64,000 nt of DNA from Torreya grandis (taxonomy: Eukaryota; Streptophyta; Pinopsida; Cupressales; Taxaceae). The notes beneath the pieces were generated by a model. It worked only from the letters and a program-made list of their open reading frames with translations, did not search any database and was not told the DNA's origin. Made by a program: the position numbers and the translations under genes. Shown here one piece after another: positions 36,901 through 51,900 of this stretch. The stretch's first letter is position 1; each line of letters begins with the position of its first letter. The DNA is taken from the NCBI GenBank assembly GCA_037957365.1, contig JARHVA010000001.1, forward strand, positions 13,904,001 to 13,968,000, in the 5' to 3' direction.

Positions 36901-39900
36901 AGTTTTCAAAATGATTCTTCCCTCCTCATCAAGCTCTAGTAACTCTGTGTAGACTGAAACTCTTTGTCCAATAACCTACTTCAAGCACAAAGTGTGAAAG
37001 ACCGGATGCATTTTTGCTAAGATAGCTTAGATTGGTGTTGATTGTGTTCCTTGACTGCTCGAAACCATGGTTGTACCTTCAAGGATGAGGTAATAGATGG
37101 TGGCTTGCAACCATAAAATGCCCTAAATGGAGACATCTTAGAAGAAGTCTCTCTTTTAGGAAGCAATCTTCCATCATATCCCCAAAAACTATTAAGTGCC
37201 CATCTACAATTTCCTATCGATTTGGTGTAGGTCGGCTATGATTAGTGTGCCTCAAATGAAAACAATTGAACCACAACCCCATCTACACCCTTTTTAAGCA
37301 TCTCTTGCATCTAATGAGAGCTTACCATTTATGAAGACTTTGTGTGCAACCCTCTCAATTCAAAATCCCTGCCCTCTAAATAAACCGCATTCACTTAAAC
37401 AACTAATTGTACTCCCACCCACAACCGTGACCTGAAATTCTATAGTTGGGTAGACAAAATAGTTCAAGCATGTTAGCTAACTTATGGTTGATGAAGTACA
37501 ATTTCCTGAGTCAATCAATATTGTCACCTTTTGTTCTTTCAAGAGACCTACTAACTTGAGGGTTTGTTGGGTGCTAACCCCTGAAAGTGCATGGCAAGAA
37601 ATGGTTGAAGATCTCATACCTCCTCCAGCTTATCAACAAACACTTGGCACCCTCAATGTAGAACAACTACTTTTTGACACATTTATGTCCCCTACCATAT
37701 TTTCCATCATAATTAAAACATAACCCTTTGGCTCGTTTTTCTTTAATTTGTTGGGGCATGAGTCGTGTTAGTTGAGGAAATGAAGGTGCAAATGCGTTAT
37801 TATCTCTAACGCTAATGAATGCATGTCTACTGGCAACCAAAAAAAATTCATGTACGTTGTGTGCCATGATAATAGAATCCAATACATTAAGTGGATTAAA
37901 CCTAGGTACCTCATGTTGAATATGGTCCTTGGGTCTGTCAAGATACAAGTTGTTCAAGTTTTCATCTATAATCGTCTCCACTTGCAAGGACAGGGTTTGG
38001 AATTGATGAATATAATCTTTTACTGACAATGTTTGCCTTAGCTTTGCCAATTGGCTATAGTAATTCTCTATCACACTACTATAATGTGTATGCAACTCTT
38101 CCATAAAAATTGACTAGGTGACACTGAGAACCTCCTCCTTTTGAGCATAAAACCATCAATACCAAATAAATTGTTCAGGTTCCAGATATAAGGATGCCAT
38201 GGTAACCTTTTGCCGACATGGAATCTGATGTAAATCAAAAATGTTCTCCATTTGATTGATTTAGTTGAGCGGATCCTTTCCATCGAACTTACACAAGTCC
38301 ACCTTCAGTAGCAAGTTCTAAGGCCCAGAATTAATGTGATGAGGTTGTGCAACATTTGGATCAGGTCTAGGTTGTCCCTTAGATCCACCTTGATTCGGTT
38401 GTGAGACCAATATCTTATTGATGGAAGTCGCGAGAGTAGCCAATTGCATGTGTATGTTGTGCATATTATCATCTGAATCACCCACTCTATCATCCAATTG
38501 AGAAAACAACATATTATAAGTCCCACGTAATCCAACTTCTAACTTTGTCTCCTCTTTGTCAAAAGCTTTCCCTGGTGTGTATGAATTCTTACCCTAGCTT
38601 CTAGTTTGCAGCCATTTCATGTTAAGGCTTGACAATGCAGAATTTGATTTGATAGAACTCTAACCAGACTTTGACCAAACAGTTTCAAACTTAAATTGGC
38701 CTCAAATTCAAACTAAGGAGAACAAACCCCCTCTATATTTTTGCAAGTTTTCCAAAAATGTAAAGAAAGCAAAATAATTCTAAAAATTGCGACCTATAGA
38801 GCAAATTTATTAAAAAAACCCTAAAATCGTAATAATTCACTAAGATCAGATCACAAAAAACTAAAAATTGGACTACATCTTTTAATAACTCTTCAACTTC
38901 AGTAAAAAAAATTATAGAAAAAATTGTAACAATTTATGAGATATAGGCAATTATTTAAAATTAGAGTTTCAACCACACTTTTGTCCAAATCGAAGTCTTG
39001 ATACCATTTGTAATGAAATTACTTTACCACTAGAGTAGAATCACAACAATAGATCACAATATGATTGAAATAAGAACAGATTACTTGACTATAAGATGAA
39101 CCACTTCGAGAGGGCAACCTCCACAACCTTACAATAAGAATAGAATTTGCAATATGAGAATCAAATACTAACTACTACTTATATATACCTTATGCTATGG
39201 GGACTTCATAGTCCAACGCTATTACCAATATGAAGCTATGGAAATGATTGTATGACTTAATTAAAGGTTATGCTAGCCACAAATCAGCCACACATATCCC
39301 AATACAAGCAATACTTTAAGGGCGTAGTAGATGGCACTATCTCAACAACTTATAAAGGAATGTATGTGGGGTTAGGACAGTCTTCCCCAAGCAGTTTCGA
39401 TTTACTGTGAAAATTTTGGTTTCTTCACCAAAGGGATACTTCCACACTGCCATTCACTGAAGAATTTCAGAACACAACAGTTAATTATTTTGTAGATCAT
39501 ATATACTGAGAAAAAAACACCAAAGGAGCACCTACATTCTCCGTCTCCGACTTAGTGAAAGTAGATAATGTCTGAAGAAAATACCAAAAAAGGGTCACAG
39601 AATATTACATCAAACAAATCAAAGCTATGATTACAGAAATAGACAAGAGTTTTTTCAGTTGCAGTTACGTATTCAACTGCTATGTAATTACCTGGTTGGG
39701 CAATGGTTACATAATCCAGGGTATTCTGGTCCACTATAACTTTAGATATATTCAACAACGTAGACATTTTAAACAAGATCTTCATCCAAGTTTTACAGCC
39801 TAAAAATGCCATGTGCCATCTAGCTCAATAATCCTTGATTACTGAACAGGGTGAGAACTTCATTACACAGGAAGTATAGCTGAGTGCAACTATAACTTTC

Positions 39901-42900
39901 GCTACTATCACTACCAAAAATTTCAACTGCGGAGTATGCATCCCTAAGCTGTTTCTTCAGGGGGCTCACTAACCTCACTCTTCAAGTCATCATTGCTCTG
40001 CCTATAATTTAAATCTTTGACATTGTTCTTGGGAAGACTTACTCTTTTCAAGTATCTTGCCCTTCTCCATATAAGTATGTAAATAAAAGGCAATGCTGCA
40101 GTAACTTGGACCCATGCTTCTACACCATTCAACCTTCAAGCTCAAAAGGATAATATACTCCTTAAATATGTATACCTTGATTCACCATAGCAGTAAATTC
40201 AAATCAATGGGTCCTAAGTAGAAACAGAAATGCAGCACATCTAAGTACCTTTGAACCAAAAAAGTTGCAACAAGCCAGCTTCATATGTACAAAATATAAC
40301 AAATGAAAGTTTTCTTTTGATAAATCAGAATCAAATCAACCATGGCTATTTACGCTATTAAAACCCACTTAACAATTTGTAATTTGATCCAGATAAGTAA
40401 CTCACATAAATCCATTTCTATTACATTTTACAAATCTTCCCAGACAAAGTACTTGTATAACAGTTTAAAACATATTTTAAAAATCTTGACTATACAACAA
40501 TACCTGGGGAACAATATGCTGCATAGCCCATTCATGGCCAAATTCTTCAGTAAGTCGCCTTAAATTGTTTGCAGCTGCATCACGAATTGAGAAGACCTGA
40601 AAGAAGCTCTAATGTAAGGAATCCTTTATCATGCCGGCGTACATAGAATTCAAAAGCTTCATTACAAACATTCAAATACATATCCCCAAAAACTAATAAT
40701 ATGTGTGTAAGAATAAGTATTCATAGGTAGAAAATAGTAAAAGTTTAATATAGCAAGTTTAGTAGCATTCTATTTCTTGAATATTAAGTTTATACTCAGT
40801 TTTGCTTTTAATTTAAAAAACAGAGATTAAAGTTTGACATTGTGAACTCAAAGCCAATAAGAGATCTAAAGTAAAGCCATGTCATAGAACCATAGTGAAC
40901 ACATTATACAATAATACCATTTTATACCTGTTTTTAGCTAATGATAATTTTCAATTCTTGGTAATCTTTGCATATGTGTCTCTAATTCTTTCATTAATTT
41001 TAATTGGTGAACAGTTACATGATTTTTTGCTTATTCCTCTAAAGACCTTTCAGAGCATCAGTAGAAACCTGGTCTTCGAGCCACTTCATGCAAAGTGAAC
41101 CCAGCTTGTCATTAAAGAAGCCAATTCCCAACTGACTAGCTAGCAAAGGAATATACTCTATTATTGCAAGTCGAACTCTCCAGTGCCTGTCTTCTGCAAG
41201 CTCGACAATGGCTGGCAAAAGAGACTGAGATAAGAGATCAATTCCAATCACCTGCAGTGCACGAGAGACATTTGAAAATCACTACTCTGTACTAAATGCA
41301 AAACCAATAATGTATCTTTCTGACATTAAAACACATAGGAAATTACTAATTTCATAGAGGAAAAAAAAAACATTAGCAACACATTTGCGGGTTTGAAGCA
41401 TGTATCTTCTAGCACCTGCATACGGAATAACTAAAAAATCCCAGGTCATTCATCAAACTTTTTAAACAATAGGAGGAGATCTAACGTCACAGCAGGCCTT
41501 AGAACAATACAGGTCTAAAAATCAGAAATGAAAATCATATCATGGTAATTATAGCTCTAGGGTCGAAGATTGGAAGAAGATATCTCCAGGCAGAAATCAG
41601 TAAAAGCAAAGCCAGGATTGTTTTATTAAAAAAACACCAGACACAGATATGTACAAATGATTGTCATGGAGCCACAAATATGACCCAGTAGATGTCATTA
41701 TAGTCATAACCGCAGAAAGAAGCAGGTTCTTTCTGAATAAAATTCAAGATAACTTCTAGAAATCTGTTATCCAAGTATGGCTGTAGAGCTGTATTAACGA
41801 TAGGATGGAAGTGGAGAAAGATTGACGATGATAATTTAGACGAAGTCATTGGAATTTAACAGAAACCCAGGTACCACTTTTGGCTGAATGAATGTATAGG
41901 ATATAGCCAAAAACATCTCTGCCGCCTCAATATTGGCCAATGCAGACAGCACATACACAAATGATCATCATGAGGCCACAAATATGACCCAAAAGACTTC
42001 ATTATATTCATAACAACAGAAAGGAGCAGGTTCTTTCAGAATAAAATTCAAGGTAACTTCAAGAAGTCTATTGTCCAAGTATGGCTGTAGAGCTGTATAA
42101 ACGATAGGATGAAACTGGACAAGATGGAGGATGATGATTTAGACGCTGTGATTGGCAATTAAAAAAAAAACCAGGTACCACTGTTGGCCGAAGGAATGTA
42201 TAAGATATAGCCAAGGCCCAAAACTATATCTGCCACCTCAGTATTAGCCAATGCAGGCAGCACATACACAAACAACAACTTTGTGGTATACAATCAGAAT
42301 GATTCAATCAACCATAGCAAGACCCAAAATTACATGAGGCAATTCACTGATTCAGAGACAGGATCATGATTATCCAGATGCATGCGGAAGAATGGTAGCA
42401 GAGCATGTTACAGCATGCCTGAGGAGATTTCCCACCCATGCTGCCAAAATAATAGATCTAATAATCCAATTAATTTGGATGATCAGGAAGAAGATTAAAA
42501 CGAAATGAGGAAAATTGAACTGTAGCAAAAACTCTGACTAGAGTTCAGTTTTGGCTTTGTAAATACCTTTGGGATGATTATCCAATTTAAATTCTAAATT
42601 TGCAACTACAGACTTGGATAAGTGATAAAAAGGAATGAAGTTTACTTGCTTTTTATTATCTTCTGCTTGCTTTTTCTAAATGAAAAAAGAAATTGGTTGT
42701 ATGTTCAATGATAAAGAAGCAGTTAGATAATTTTGGTCACTTGAGTAAAGGAAGTACATGTGTAGATAATGCCACTGTTTTGCTTGATAAAATCAACATG
42801 TGGCACTAATCTGCTCACATCCCATGAAGCTCTCACTGGCACACCCTTGTCTGCCGATGGGTGCACAAAAGTGAAAGTCGTCATCCCAACGACTTAACAT

Positions 42901-45900
42901 GGCCTGCACTCCGCCATCCATAAGGTTTTACACAGAACAAACATAGAGTATGCAATCAGGGAAAGGATCTGTGTTAATGAATACCAAATGCTCTGTTTAA
43001 AAATCAAAAGAAGAGAACTTTGGAGAGAGTTGAGATGAATGGAAATTTTGTTATTTGATTCTTGTCTTCTTATCATTAGATCCCTTGTTTGGCAGTGATT
43101 GGATGCATGATAAGTAAATTAAAACTTAAGCCTATAGCTTAGCTCTTTCTAGTCTGTCCTCTGTTAAAGGAGCTCACAAAGCAATGTTATTGAGTAAGAG
43201 ATGCAGGGTTTCTGAAGTTTCTTTGACTTCAATTCAGCACTGCTTGTGAATGATGAAGGATATGCTCAAAGATGCCTCTAGAAGAAATCAGTATGTAGGC
43301 CAAAATATTTTATTATTCATTTAAATTATGGATTCTTTCTATACAAGCGTTTTAGTCTTCAAGCAAATGGAGACAGTTTGTTTGGGTTGAGTTGAAATTA
43401 CTCACCTACTTTAATTTTTTGGGGGTCTGAGGTCCCTTAACCGCAGGTACCATAAGCAAAAATAAAACAATTATAGTGGGCATCCAATTCTTCACATATA
43501 TGGTATAGCCATTGGAAAAATTTAGATAAGGACAGGCATACGAAGTATAGTCATAGAATAGCCAAACAAATAATGATGACAATTTTGGCTAACATACTCG
43601 TCTCTAGAAGTTTAAGATGATGTGGTATTCATCTTAATGACGTGTATTCAATGAACAAACAAAATGAAAACCTATAATATTATGGACAATCTACGAAAAC
43701 ACAAGTACACAATACCACTGCTAAGCCAACATAAATTCTGCCTCTAGAAGGGATTACTGCTAACAATTAAGAAAATTTCATGGAGGAAAATATAGAACTG
43801 GGTTGACCCCTTGTACATTATCATGGTTGCTTGCATGCACAAGAATTTGAGTCATGCACTCATTATAAGCATCTTTCTTGTTTGAAATTTCTTATATTAG
43901 CTTTGCTATATTAAAAAGGAGTATATTAACAGGCACTGTATTCATGAACTGCAATGCATAACGACCTCTCATACACAACCATTCCAGCATCTCTGAAGCC
44001 TCTGAACACTACCTGCTATACTTCACAAACAATAAACGTGTTAGGGAATTCAAAACAGATATGAAAAGAACAAATTTAAGTACCTGATTCACTTGATCAA
44101 GCTTGCTTATTATGTTCAGCCGAACATCAGGGAATTCATCTTTCAGAAGAGCGAGGAAAATTGGAAGAAGTTGTTCAATTGTTGCTTCCTGTATAAAAAC
44201 CACAGAAAAATATCACATGGTAAATTCTTCATAATAAATCCAGTGTTAATTAGAAGGATAGTTTCATTGTACCTCTACAACTTATAGAAACACTATTATT
44301 AACTGGGCCAAAAGCAAATGGGACCAGCCACATGGAGCATCAGAAATATGCACGATATAACTCACTAATTCAGAAATCTATTATCAAAGCAAATTTTCCT
44401 ACAGAAAAATTTTCGATGCTTTTCTTGACAGGATTTTGCAATTATATTAATTTATTTCCATTGTCTTCACAAAATTAAAATGTCAATAGAAGGAATAAAT
44501 GCAATCCAAAGGCACTTGGAAATAAATTAATTTAAAAACATTCAAACCCAAATGGCTAGGCAGAATACTATTGACAGTAGAAATGCTAGCATGGCTTAAA
44601 AAATGCAAACAATTGCTTAAATAAAAGAACAAAATTTAATGTCATTTCAAATAATGAGCAATCATTTGTGTTATCAAGACTACCTTTCCTAGGACAGGTG
44701 CCATTCCCATGATAACAGAAGCCAATGCAGAGCGGACATGCTGAGAAGAATCTGTTGACAGGTCCTGCAATATAAAGAAGAGAATTTGATAGCCATTAAA
44801 ATATGAAATGAAATTAATTGCTAAAAATTTAGTCAATTATGCTAAGCAAGCTCTTCATTCATAGCAACAGAATATGCAGAACCATACGTTCATGGATGGA
44901 AGTTATAAAATATGCTAGTTCCACAATATATCTTCCCTAAGTCAACAGTTATTTTTGCATATTATATGGTATAACAGGTGCAGATAAAAATACCTTCACG
45001 CAGGGAAGGATGTGCTGAATAGCATGCTGAGGATCCAAAATCCTACAAAACTTTGTCACCTTTCCTGCAGCCGCAATACGCACTTCTGCTTCATTGTCAC
45101 GCAGCAACCGTACATATGCAGGCACAAGATCCATCCTTAACACAAGTTTCAGCATTACTATATTATTTTCTGGATTAACATCTCAATTGCCTAGTCATAT
45201 TTGAATAACTTCTCCTATCAAAATCGAGGTGCTATCATGCTTCGAAATATAAAACTTGAAATATGCGAAGCCTCTAGCCAAATAAATTTGTTTATGGTTA
45301 TGCTAATATACACTGGTTGATTTGTTTGTAGCAAATAAATCCTTCTTGCCAATTAATTCAAAACAAAAAAAAAACTTATGAGTTGGAACAAATCATGCCC
45401 AAACAATGTCCACAATTTCCGAGTTAATCTTACAAGGAAATTCCCATAAGAATGTTGTCAATAAATAGTTGAAAAGTTACGCACACAAAAAGAACTGCCT
45501 CAGCATAGATAAGAGAGACACCTGGTACTCTCAGAACCAACTGCCTCACAAAGCTCATATAATTGATTTGCAACCATGTAACGAACTCGCCAAGACTTAT
45601 CCTGTTTGTAGCATAAACATATTAGTCATAGTTGGATAGCATTACCTGTGTGAAGGTCACTCTGCATATTTAAAGATAAACAGCAATATGCAATAAAATA
45701 AGTTCAAATGCATACATCTAGAAAAGATAAAGTTCAGTCCAGTAAATGTCTAACACACACAATGATTCATCAACACTTGATGATGAGTGAGGTAGCTCTA
45801 TCACATGTCAATTTGTAAAAGTAAGGTAGTTTCCCTGATGATGAGTGAGGTAGCTCACATAAAACATCAATTTGTAAACAACGCCACAGTGATACAATAA

Positions 45901-48900
45901 ATAATGCTAAAAAAGCTTTAAAAAAATTGTCATTATTGCAGTGAACAGTACACAACTACTTTGCACTGGATTTTGACAGAGACACCTGTGAAATCTGTGT
46001 TGTATCTCACTGTTTTCAGTTGCCCATATTTAATCAAAACTCTTTATAATGAGGAAGGATAAACTGCATCATCTTCCCCAGCCTATAGTTCTCCATTGTA
46101 AGTTGCCTCTAACATGCATGTAATTTGTAAAATACACAGAGAACTCCAAATACTATAATCTGACAGAGCTAAGTAAGCCCATTCCTTCTCTCTATAAGTC
46201 TGAAGATAAATTGACTTCATAGCACTCAAATGTTTTGATGGTTGTACAAAGAAGCCCAAAGTTTGAGACAAAAATCCCCTTACGGAATGTAACGCAAGCT
46301 TGCTAATGTTAAATTCACATTCTCAGAGATCCTAGAAACCTATATAACTTTGTTAAAACATACAAACCATTTCTTATAGAAATATATGTGATGGAAACAT
46401 TTTTTCCTGAAAATTCTTATATAGTGAAAGTTAATGCATTTTCTTGTTCCGAAATGATTTCCATGATGTCTAAGCTCTCTCATAGCTGCTCCCTTCTGAT
46501 TGCTTCAGAAAACCTCCACAAATGTTTTCCTCTTCAGAACACCAAATAATGGGAAGCATATGATGCAAATACAGCAACTCTCCTATGTTCTACCAGAATG
46601 TCGTTTCCTTCGACATTTAAATTTCAGATTCAAATAAACAAGAAAAAAACAATGCTTGTGCATTCTCACATTACATGCATGGAGTAAATCAACTTCAAAA
46701 AAATTACATATATTTTCTTGCCTGAGAGAAAGAGAGAATGATAGGGAGAATATGATCCGCACAATCCTGAGGTTCCAATAGCTTTCCAAGAGCTGCACAA
46801 CCCTCAACAGCTAATAGCCTTACTGAATCCTGATCTGCAAAGACAGATCAGATGCCTAAAATGTGAGGTGACAGTCTTAAGAATACAAACTGGAACTGCA
46901 TATATCAAACAGCTAATCACTAAAATAATCTCATTGATAACTCAACCCTTCCAGAAACTTAATATGGTTTCTTACTAGAAACACTCATTAAAAATCAAGC
47001 AATATTGCCAAATGTTTTAATTATTTTTAACTTAAATCCTCTGCAATTGAGAAAAACCAATAGCCACAACTATGGCCACATTTTACCAGCACAAGGGTTT
47101 ATCTCAAAATAGTTTTCAGAATTCAGCGAGTAAAACCCATAGTTGATTAACTAATAACAAACTCATGGATTGTCTTATACAGATTTCAGCATGTAATTGA
47201 TGTATTCTTGCATGGACATTTATAATCGTTAAAATATGTTTATCCCTATAAAGACAGTTTCAACAATAACAACAATTCCCAACCCACTTGTTATCAGGAA
47301 AGATTCAGGATGAGAAAAACATGATTTGAAAACACTCAAATTCCAGGATATGTTGAGCAAGAAACACACAAAATGGACAATTTTGCCAGGTAAAATCACA
47401 ATAACTGCATAATGTAAATTGTCGAAAACTGAGAGCCCTCCTATCTTATGGGAGGATGTTAGCACCGTTTCTATGATAAGATTAGGATAAAGAGTTTTGA
47501 TAAGCGGTTTTATGATATGAAAGAACTAAAATGTGTTTCAACTTTCAAGAATGTTTGCCCCCATATGGAAACAGATACATAGCAGTTTCAATTATGGTTT
47601 AATTGAAGAAATCGTCAAAATAGAATAGGAGAATTGACTACACTCGACATGGTGCTTTTAGCAAGCTTCTAGAATTTACAAAAAAGAGATGAAGGTGCCT
47701 TTCATTTTAGATTTCAAAAAAAAAAAACCCTAACTGGAGCAATTAAGCATGTGACGACTTGCATTGTGCATAGTTGTTCCAAAACACCCAAATTTCTATC
47801 AACAGAAACAGTGTTGCTAGCATTACTGTTAGCAAATGAATGCTGAAAGAATGAAGATAAAACTAGAGGGCACACAGCACGCTTACACACTAAGTCACAA
47901 GGTATGAGTTCGAGTTTGAGTTCGACGAGGATAAAATTCGATTCAAGTTTGCCAAAGGATAAAATTAGAAAAAAAATATCAGCATTAAATTCAAACCATA
48001 AAAAAATTCAAATATATTAACATTAAATAATTATAAATAAAAAATATTAAAATAAGTTTAAATAAATTTAAAAATTAAATATTAAAATAAAATTAATATA
48101 AAATAAAAACTATAAATTATATATAAAATAAAAAAATAAAAATAAAGAAGATTAAAAGTGAAATAAAAAAATAAAACAGTATGGTAAGCAAGTGAACAAG
48201 TAACAAACCATAAGAAAAACTTAAGAGAATACCAAGTAACAAATGGTACGGCACTTTTTTTTTTCAAATAAGTAATAATTTTTTTTTCCCGAATAAGTAA
48301 CAAACCATAAGAAAAACTCCTAACATACATTGTACTATCATAATTAATATACATATGGGCAGAGCAGGGGTTCCCATCCGATAGTATCGTATCGTGATGA
48401 GCCACAAACCACCGCTAAACTAGTTGAGTTTCCTGTACATGGTCTCAATCCCCCCATAAACAAATCGACCCAGATGCAACACCATGATGACAATATGAAA
48501 GGCAGCAGGCATGTCCAAACTCTAGCGAATCTATATACCTCTCCTCCTCGACTATGCTAAGTTCTCAGTCAGAAGATGGATACAATCTGGAATTCAAGCC
48601 AACGATGTCTCGAGGTTCCCTCGATCGATGAGTCTATCGAATAGGGTATTTTTGAGCGTATGAATGCAAAACAACTTGATATCATAGATTTTTCGCTATT
48701 GTTTTTCATGCTCATCTCAAATCCCGCTCATTAAAAATTTCATACCGAATTGCAATGATTTTGGGCGGTTTTTTGGGCAAAACAAATAATCACCAAATTT
48801 CGAATTTCCACCTAAAAATTCGGTGAATCTTGTCACTTAGCTTACACACTTGTATGTCAATCTTTTTATTAAGTAGAAAGTGGTTACATTCAATTGGGAA

Positions 48901-51900
48901 GGTTGATAACCCCCCATTCGTTAAACATTAACTAATAGCTAATTAATAATTTTATCACCCTCCCTTAATGACTAACCAGAGACTACTCCAAGTTTGTCTT
49001 GAAGTTTTACAAATACAATGGGACCAAAAAATTTAGTCATTACATTTACAGATTGTTATAAAGATATCAACATGAAATATGCATTCCTCTTACATTTTGT
49101 TTTGTCCAATGTAGGAGCTTTCATGTAGACAAAATCCGAAAAGGATAGCCAAAAGCAAAACAAATATCCAGTTGTGTGGTCATAAGGTGTATCACGCTAT
49201 CCACCAATTCTCTATAGGATGATTCATTGACCGGTCATGAATCATCATTAGCTTATAACTTCAGCCCAACCTCCATAGTTCTGAATCCTAAATCCTAGAG
49301 ATGTTGATCAAACAAAGTATATCAGATTCGTGAAACCTACTTAAGTCCATACAAGGACTCAATCAACCTACAAACCAAATGATCACGACCAGGTGACCAA
49401 AAACCTTCAGGTAACGCCATGTAGACCTCCTCTTCCATATCTCTAGAGAGAAGCAACCAAAATGTGCCCATCTTCGTTATAGCAGTGGCAGTAGAAACCA
49501 ACTCCGACAGTAGGAGAAGAACCATCTCCTCATCTATTCCCTCCTATTGGGAAAAGCCTTTCACAACAAGATGAGCCTTGTACTTGTCCAAAGTGCAAAT
49601 TTCGTCCACCCATTTGCATCCAATGGGTTATTTAACCAGTTGTTCATGTACCATACACAGGTCAGAAGCAAGAGCAAAATGACCATGCACTGTAAAAGTA
49701 ACAACCTTGTTTCCGGTCCCTTGAGCCAACCCCTGTGACTTAGGCATATCATCCTCCTACACAACTACCCGTGCATTTGACTGAGATTGAGGAATTGCAT
49801 CGTCTTGCACAATCTTTATAGTAGATATTTCCTCAACAACTAGTGCATGTAAGTTAACTAGAGCAGGGTCAACAAGCATATAAGGAAATCTCTCCTCCGC
49901 CAAACCCTATATGGTGGAGTCTCCCTCCAGACGGGCATTTACATTGACTATGGCAAAGTCAACAAGCCTATACAAGCCACATTGCCCAATACCCAGGGCA
50001 ATTACTATGTCATGTTTGACATCAAACATAATACACTTCTTCTTAGAGAAATTACAACAATGTTGGTATTTTTTGTTAAGTGATTAAAGACGAGATTTTC
50101 ATTTAGGCTAAGACCATACTCAACATTCATTTCTATGATTGTCTTCGTATTATTCAATATTATTTGAACATCTCCTATCCCCTCTACTGCAAGTGACTCC
50201 CCATAAGCTAATAGAACAAAATCAAAAAAAATTGTACTTACAGTACATGTGACATACAAGTCCTTACGACACATGAATGTCTAGATGCGTCGGAATCAAT
50301 GAACTAGCTACTAGTAGCACAATCATTCGAGTATGATGCCACATGGGCATACTCTTCCTCAGAACCCTGTTCTTCAATTGTTGCCATATGAGACGCTTGA
50401 CTACTTTGTTGGAAAGTGCATACTGTCCCTTCCGACAATCCTTTTTTAGATGCTCAACCTTATGATAGTAAAAGCACTTTACCTAAAACTTAGAAGATGA
50501 ATCAGCAAGGCTACGTTTCCACTTACCTTTCAACTAAGCAACTAATGCACTCTCTGCTTGTCCAACACTGGACTCATTTTGTGTCTATCTACATTCCTTT
50601 TGCATCAAATAGGAACTAACCTAATCAAATGACAAATTTTGGCTTTCGCCCATCAAGTGTAAATCCTCCACGAAAGATTCATATTGAGGCATCAAGCTAT
50701 TTCAAACAAGAGCCACCATGTTACCATCATCAACCTTGTTGTTAATGGATCCTAACTCATCTTGAAGATCTTGCATCCAAAGAAGGTGTTTTGAAAGAGT
50801 CTCATCCTAAAACATCTTTGTGGAAAATAGCAAATTCTTCAGGTACAAATCTCCGCTTTTCTCCGAAGTTTGATACTTATTTTTCAAACTAGTCCACAAT
50901 AAACTTGCCATAGTCACATTTTGGAACTTAAGAATCATGTCATCTAACACAAGTAACTTCAATAACAAGGCCTCCTTTTGACACTTTTCATAATCAGCAA
51001 TATTTGTAACAAGTTTTGCTTTTGTGTCAAGAATGATTTTGTCAAAATAACAATATTACACATTTGTTCAAATATTATGACTACAAACATTATAATTATA
51101 GCCGATTGACTTTTACTCTTCGGCAGAACCAAATTTTGAATATTGACCAATTTATACACAATTATTTACTTTTGAATGGAAAAAGTACAGTTCTGACCTC
51201 AAAATGAATACGGCTGGAAAAGTACAGTTCAGACCCAAAAATTAATGCAATAGAAAAAGTACAGTTTATAATCTAAGTTTATTTATAACCTTAACTTCAA
51301 AAAATTAATTACTTAGAAATGCAAATTTGCGTGTTGTTTGTCTGGGTCTGAAAACTTGTTTTCTTCTGGTTGTGCCCTAGCACACCAACAAAACTAATTG
51401 TAGACTTCCGTAAATCATGTCCCATACCCATGCATTGTTTTTCCGTGCCTTAAAAAACGTTTTTATTTGACTGCATGCACCGTCCAGGATGTATTTGCAG
51501 GTCATGTTTTATTTGACTGCACTTGCTTTTGTGATCTTCCCGTCTCCTAGGACGAACTCCAAACAAATTCGCATGCAGACTGGTCTTCTCTTCCTCAAAA
51601 AAATCATGATTTTTTTGTTCTGCCATGAACTTGACATGTTGCAAGCAAAGAACGTTGAATTGATCTACTCTACTCCACATGTTTCGTCCTACTTTATGTG
51701 AACCGCTATGCTCCTTCGTGTTTTCCTTCTTACTTGTCTGAATCTTCACGAATTCTGCTTATTCTCAATTTTCATAGCAAGGATGATACTAATTGTTCAA
51801 ACTACGTCACTGCAAACGCATTTGTTTGTTGTCTTTCCACGACGTCACCGTAAGCGTGTCATTCTTCTTTCCTGCGGGATGTTTCCTGGTCATCCTGTGC

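Larger units (their letters stand above)
36411..39347 (-). mobile_element. Internally deleted chromovirus (Ty3/gypsy)
   Basis: LTRs of about 330 bp (36411-36737 and 39009-39347) both start TGTAATGAAATTACTTTAC and end near CAACA. On the minus strand the right LTR is followed by TGGTATCAAGAC (Met-tRNA-type primer site) and the left one is preceded by the purine tract GAAGGGAAGGGCAA. Minus-strand coding runs gag, protease, then directly integrase end and chromodomain; nearly all of RT, RNase H and the integrase core are missing. No matching TSD was found at the outer edges (GGATG and ACTTA). Confidence 0.85.

Noticed and set aside
39944..40132. Coding-like minus ORF in the 12-kb intron, considered as an alternative PP2AA exon
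   Set aside because: The protein family joins the flanking exons directly, and the peptide has no similarity to HEAT repeats.
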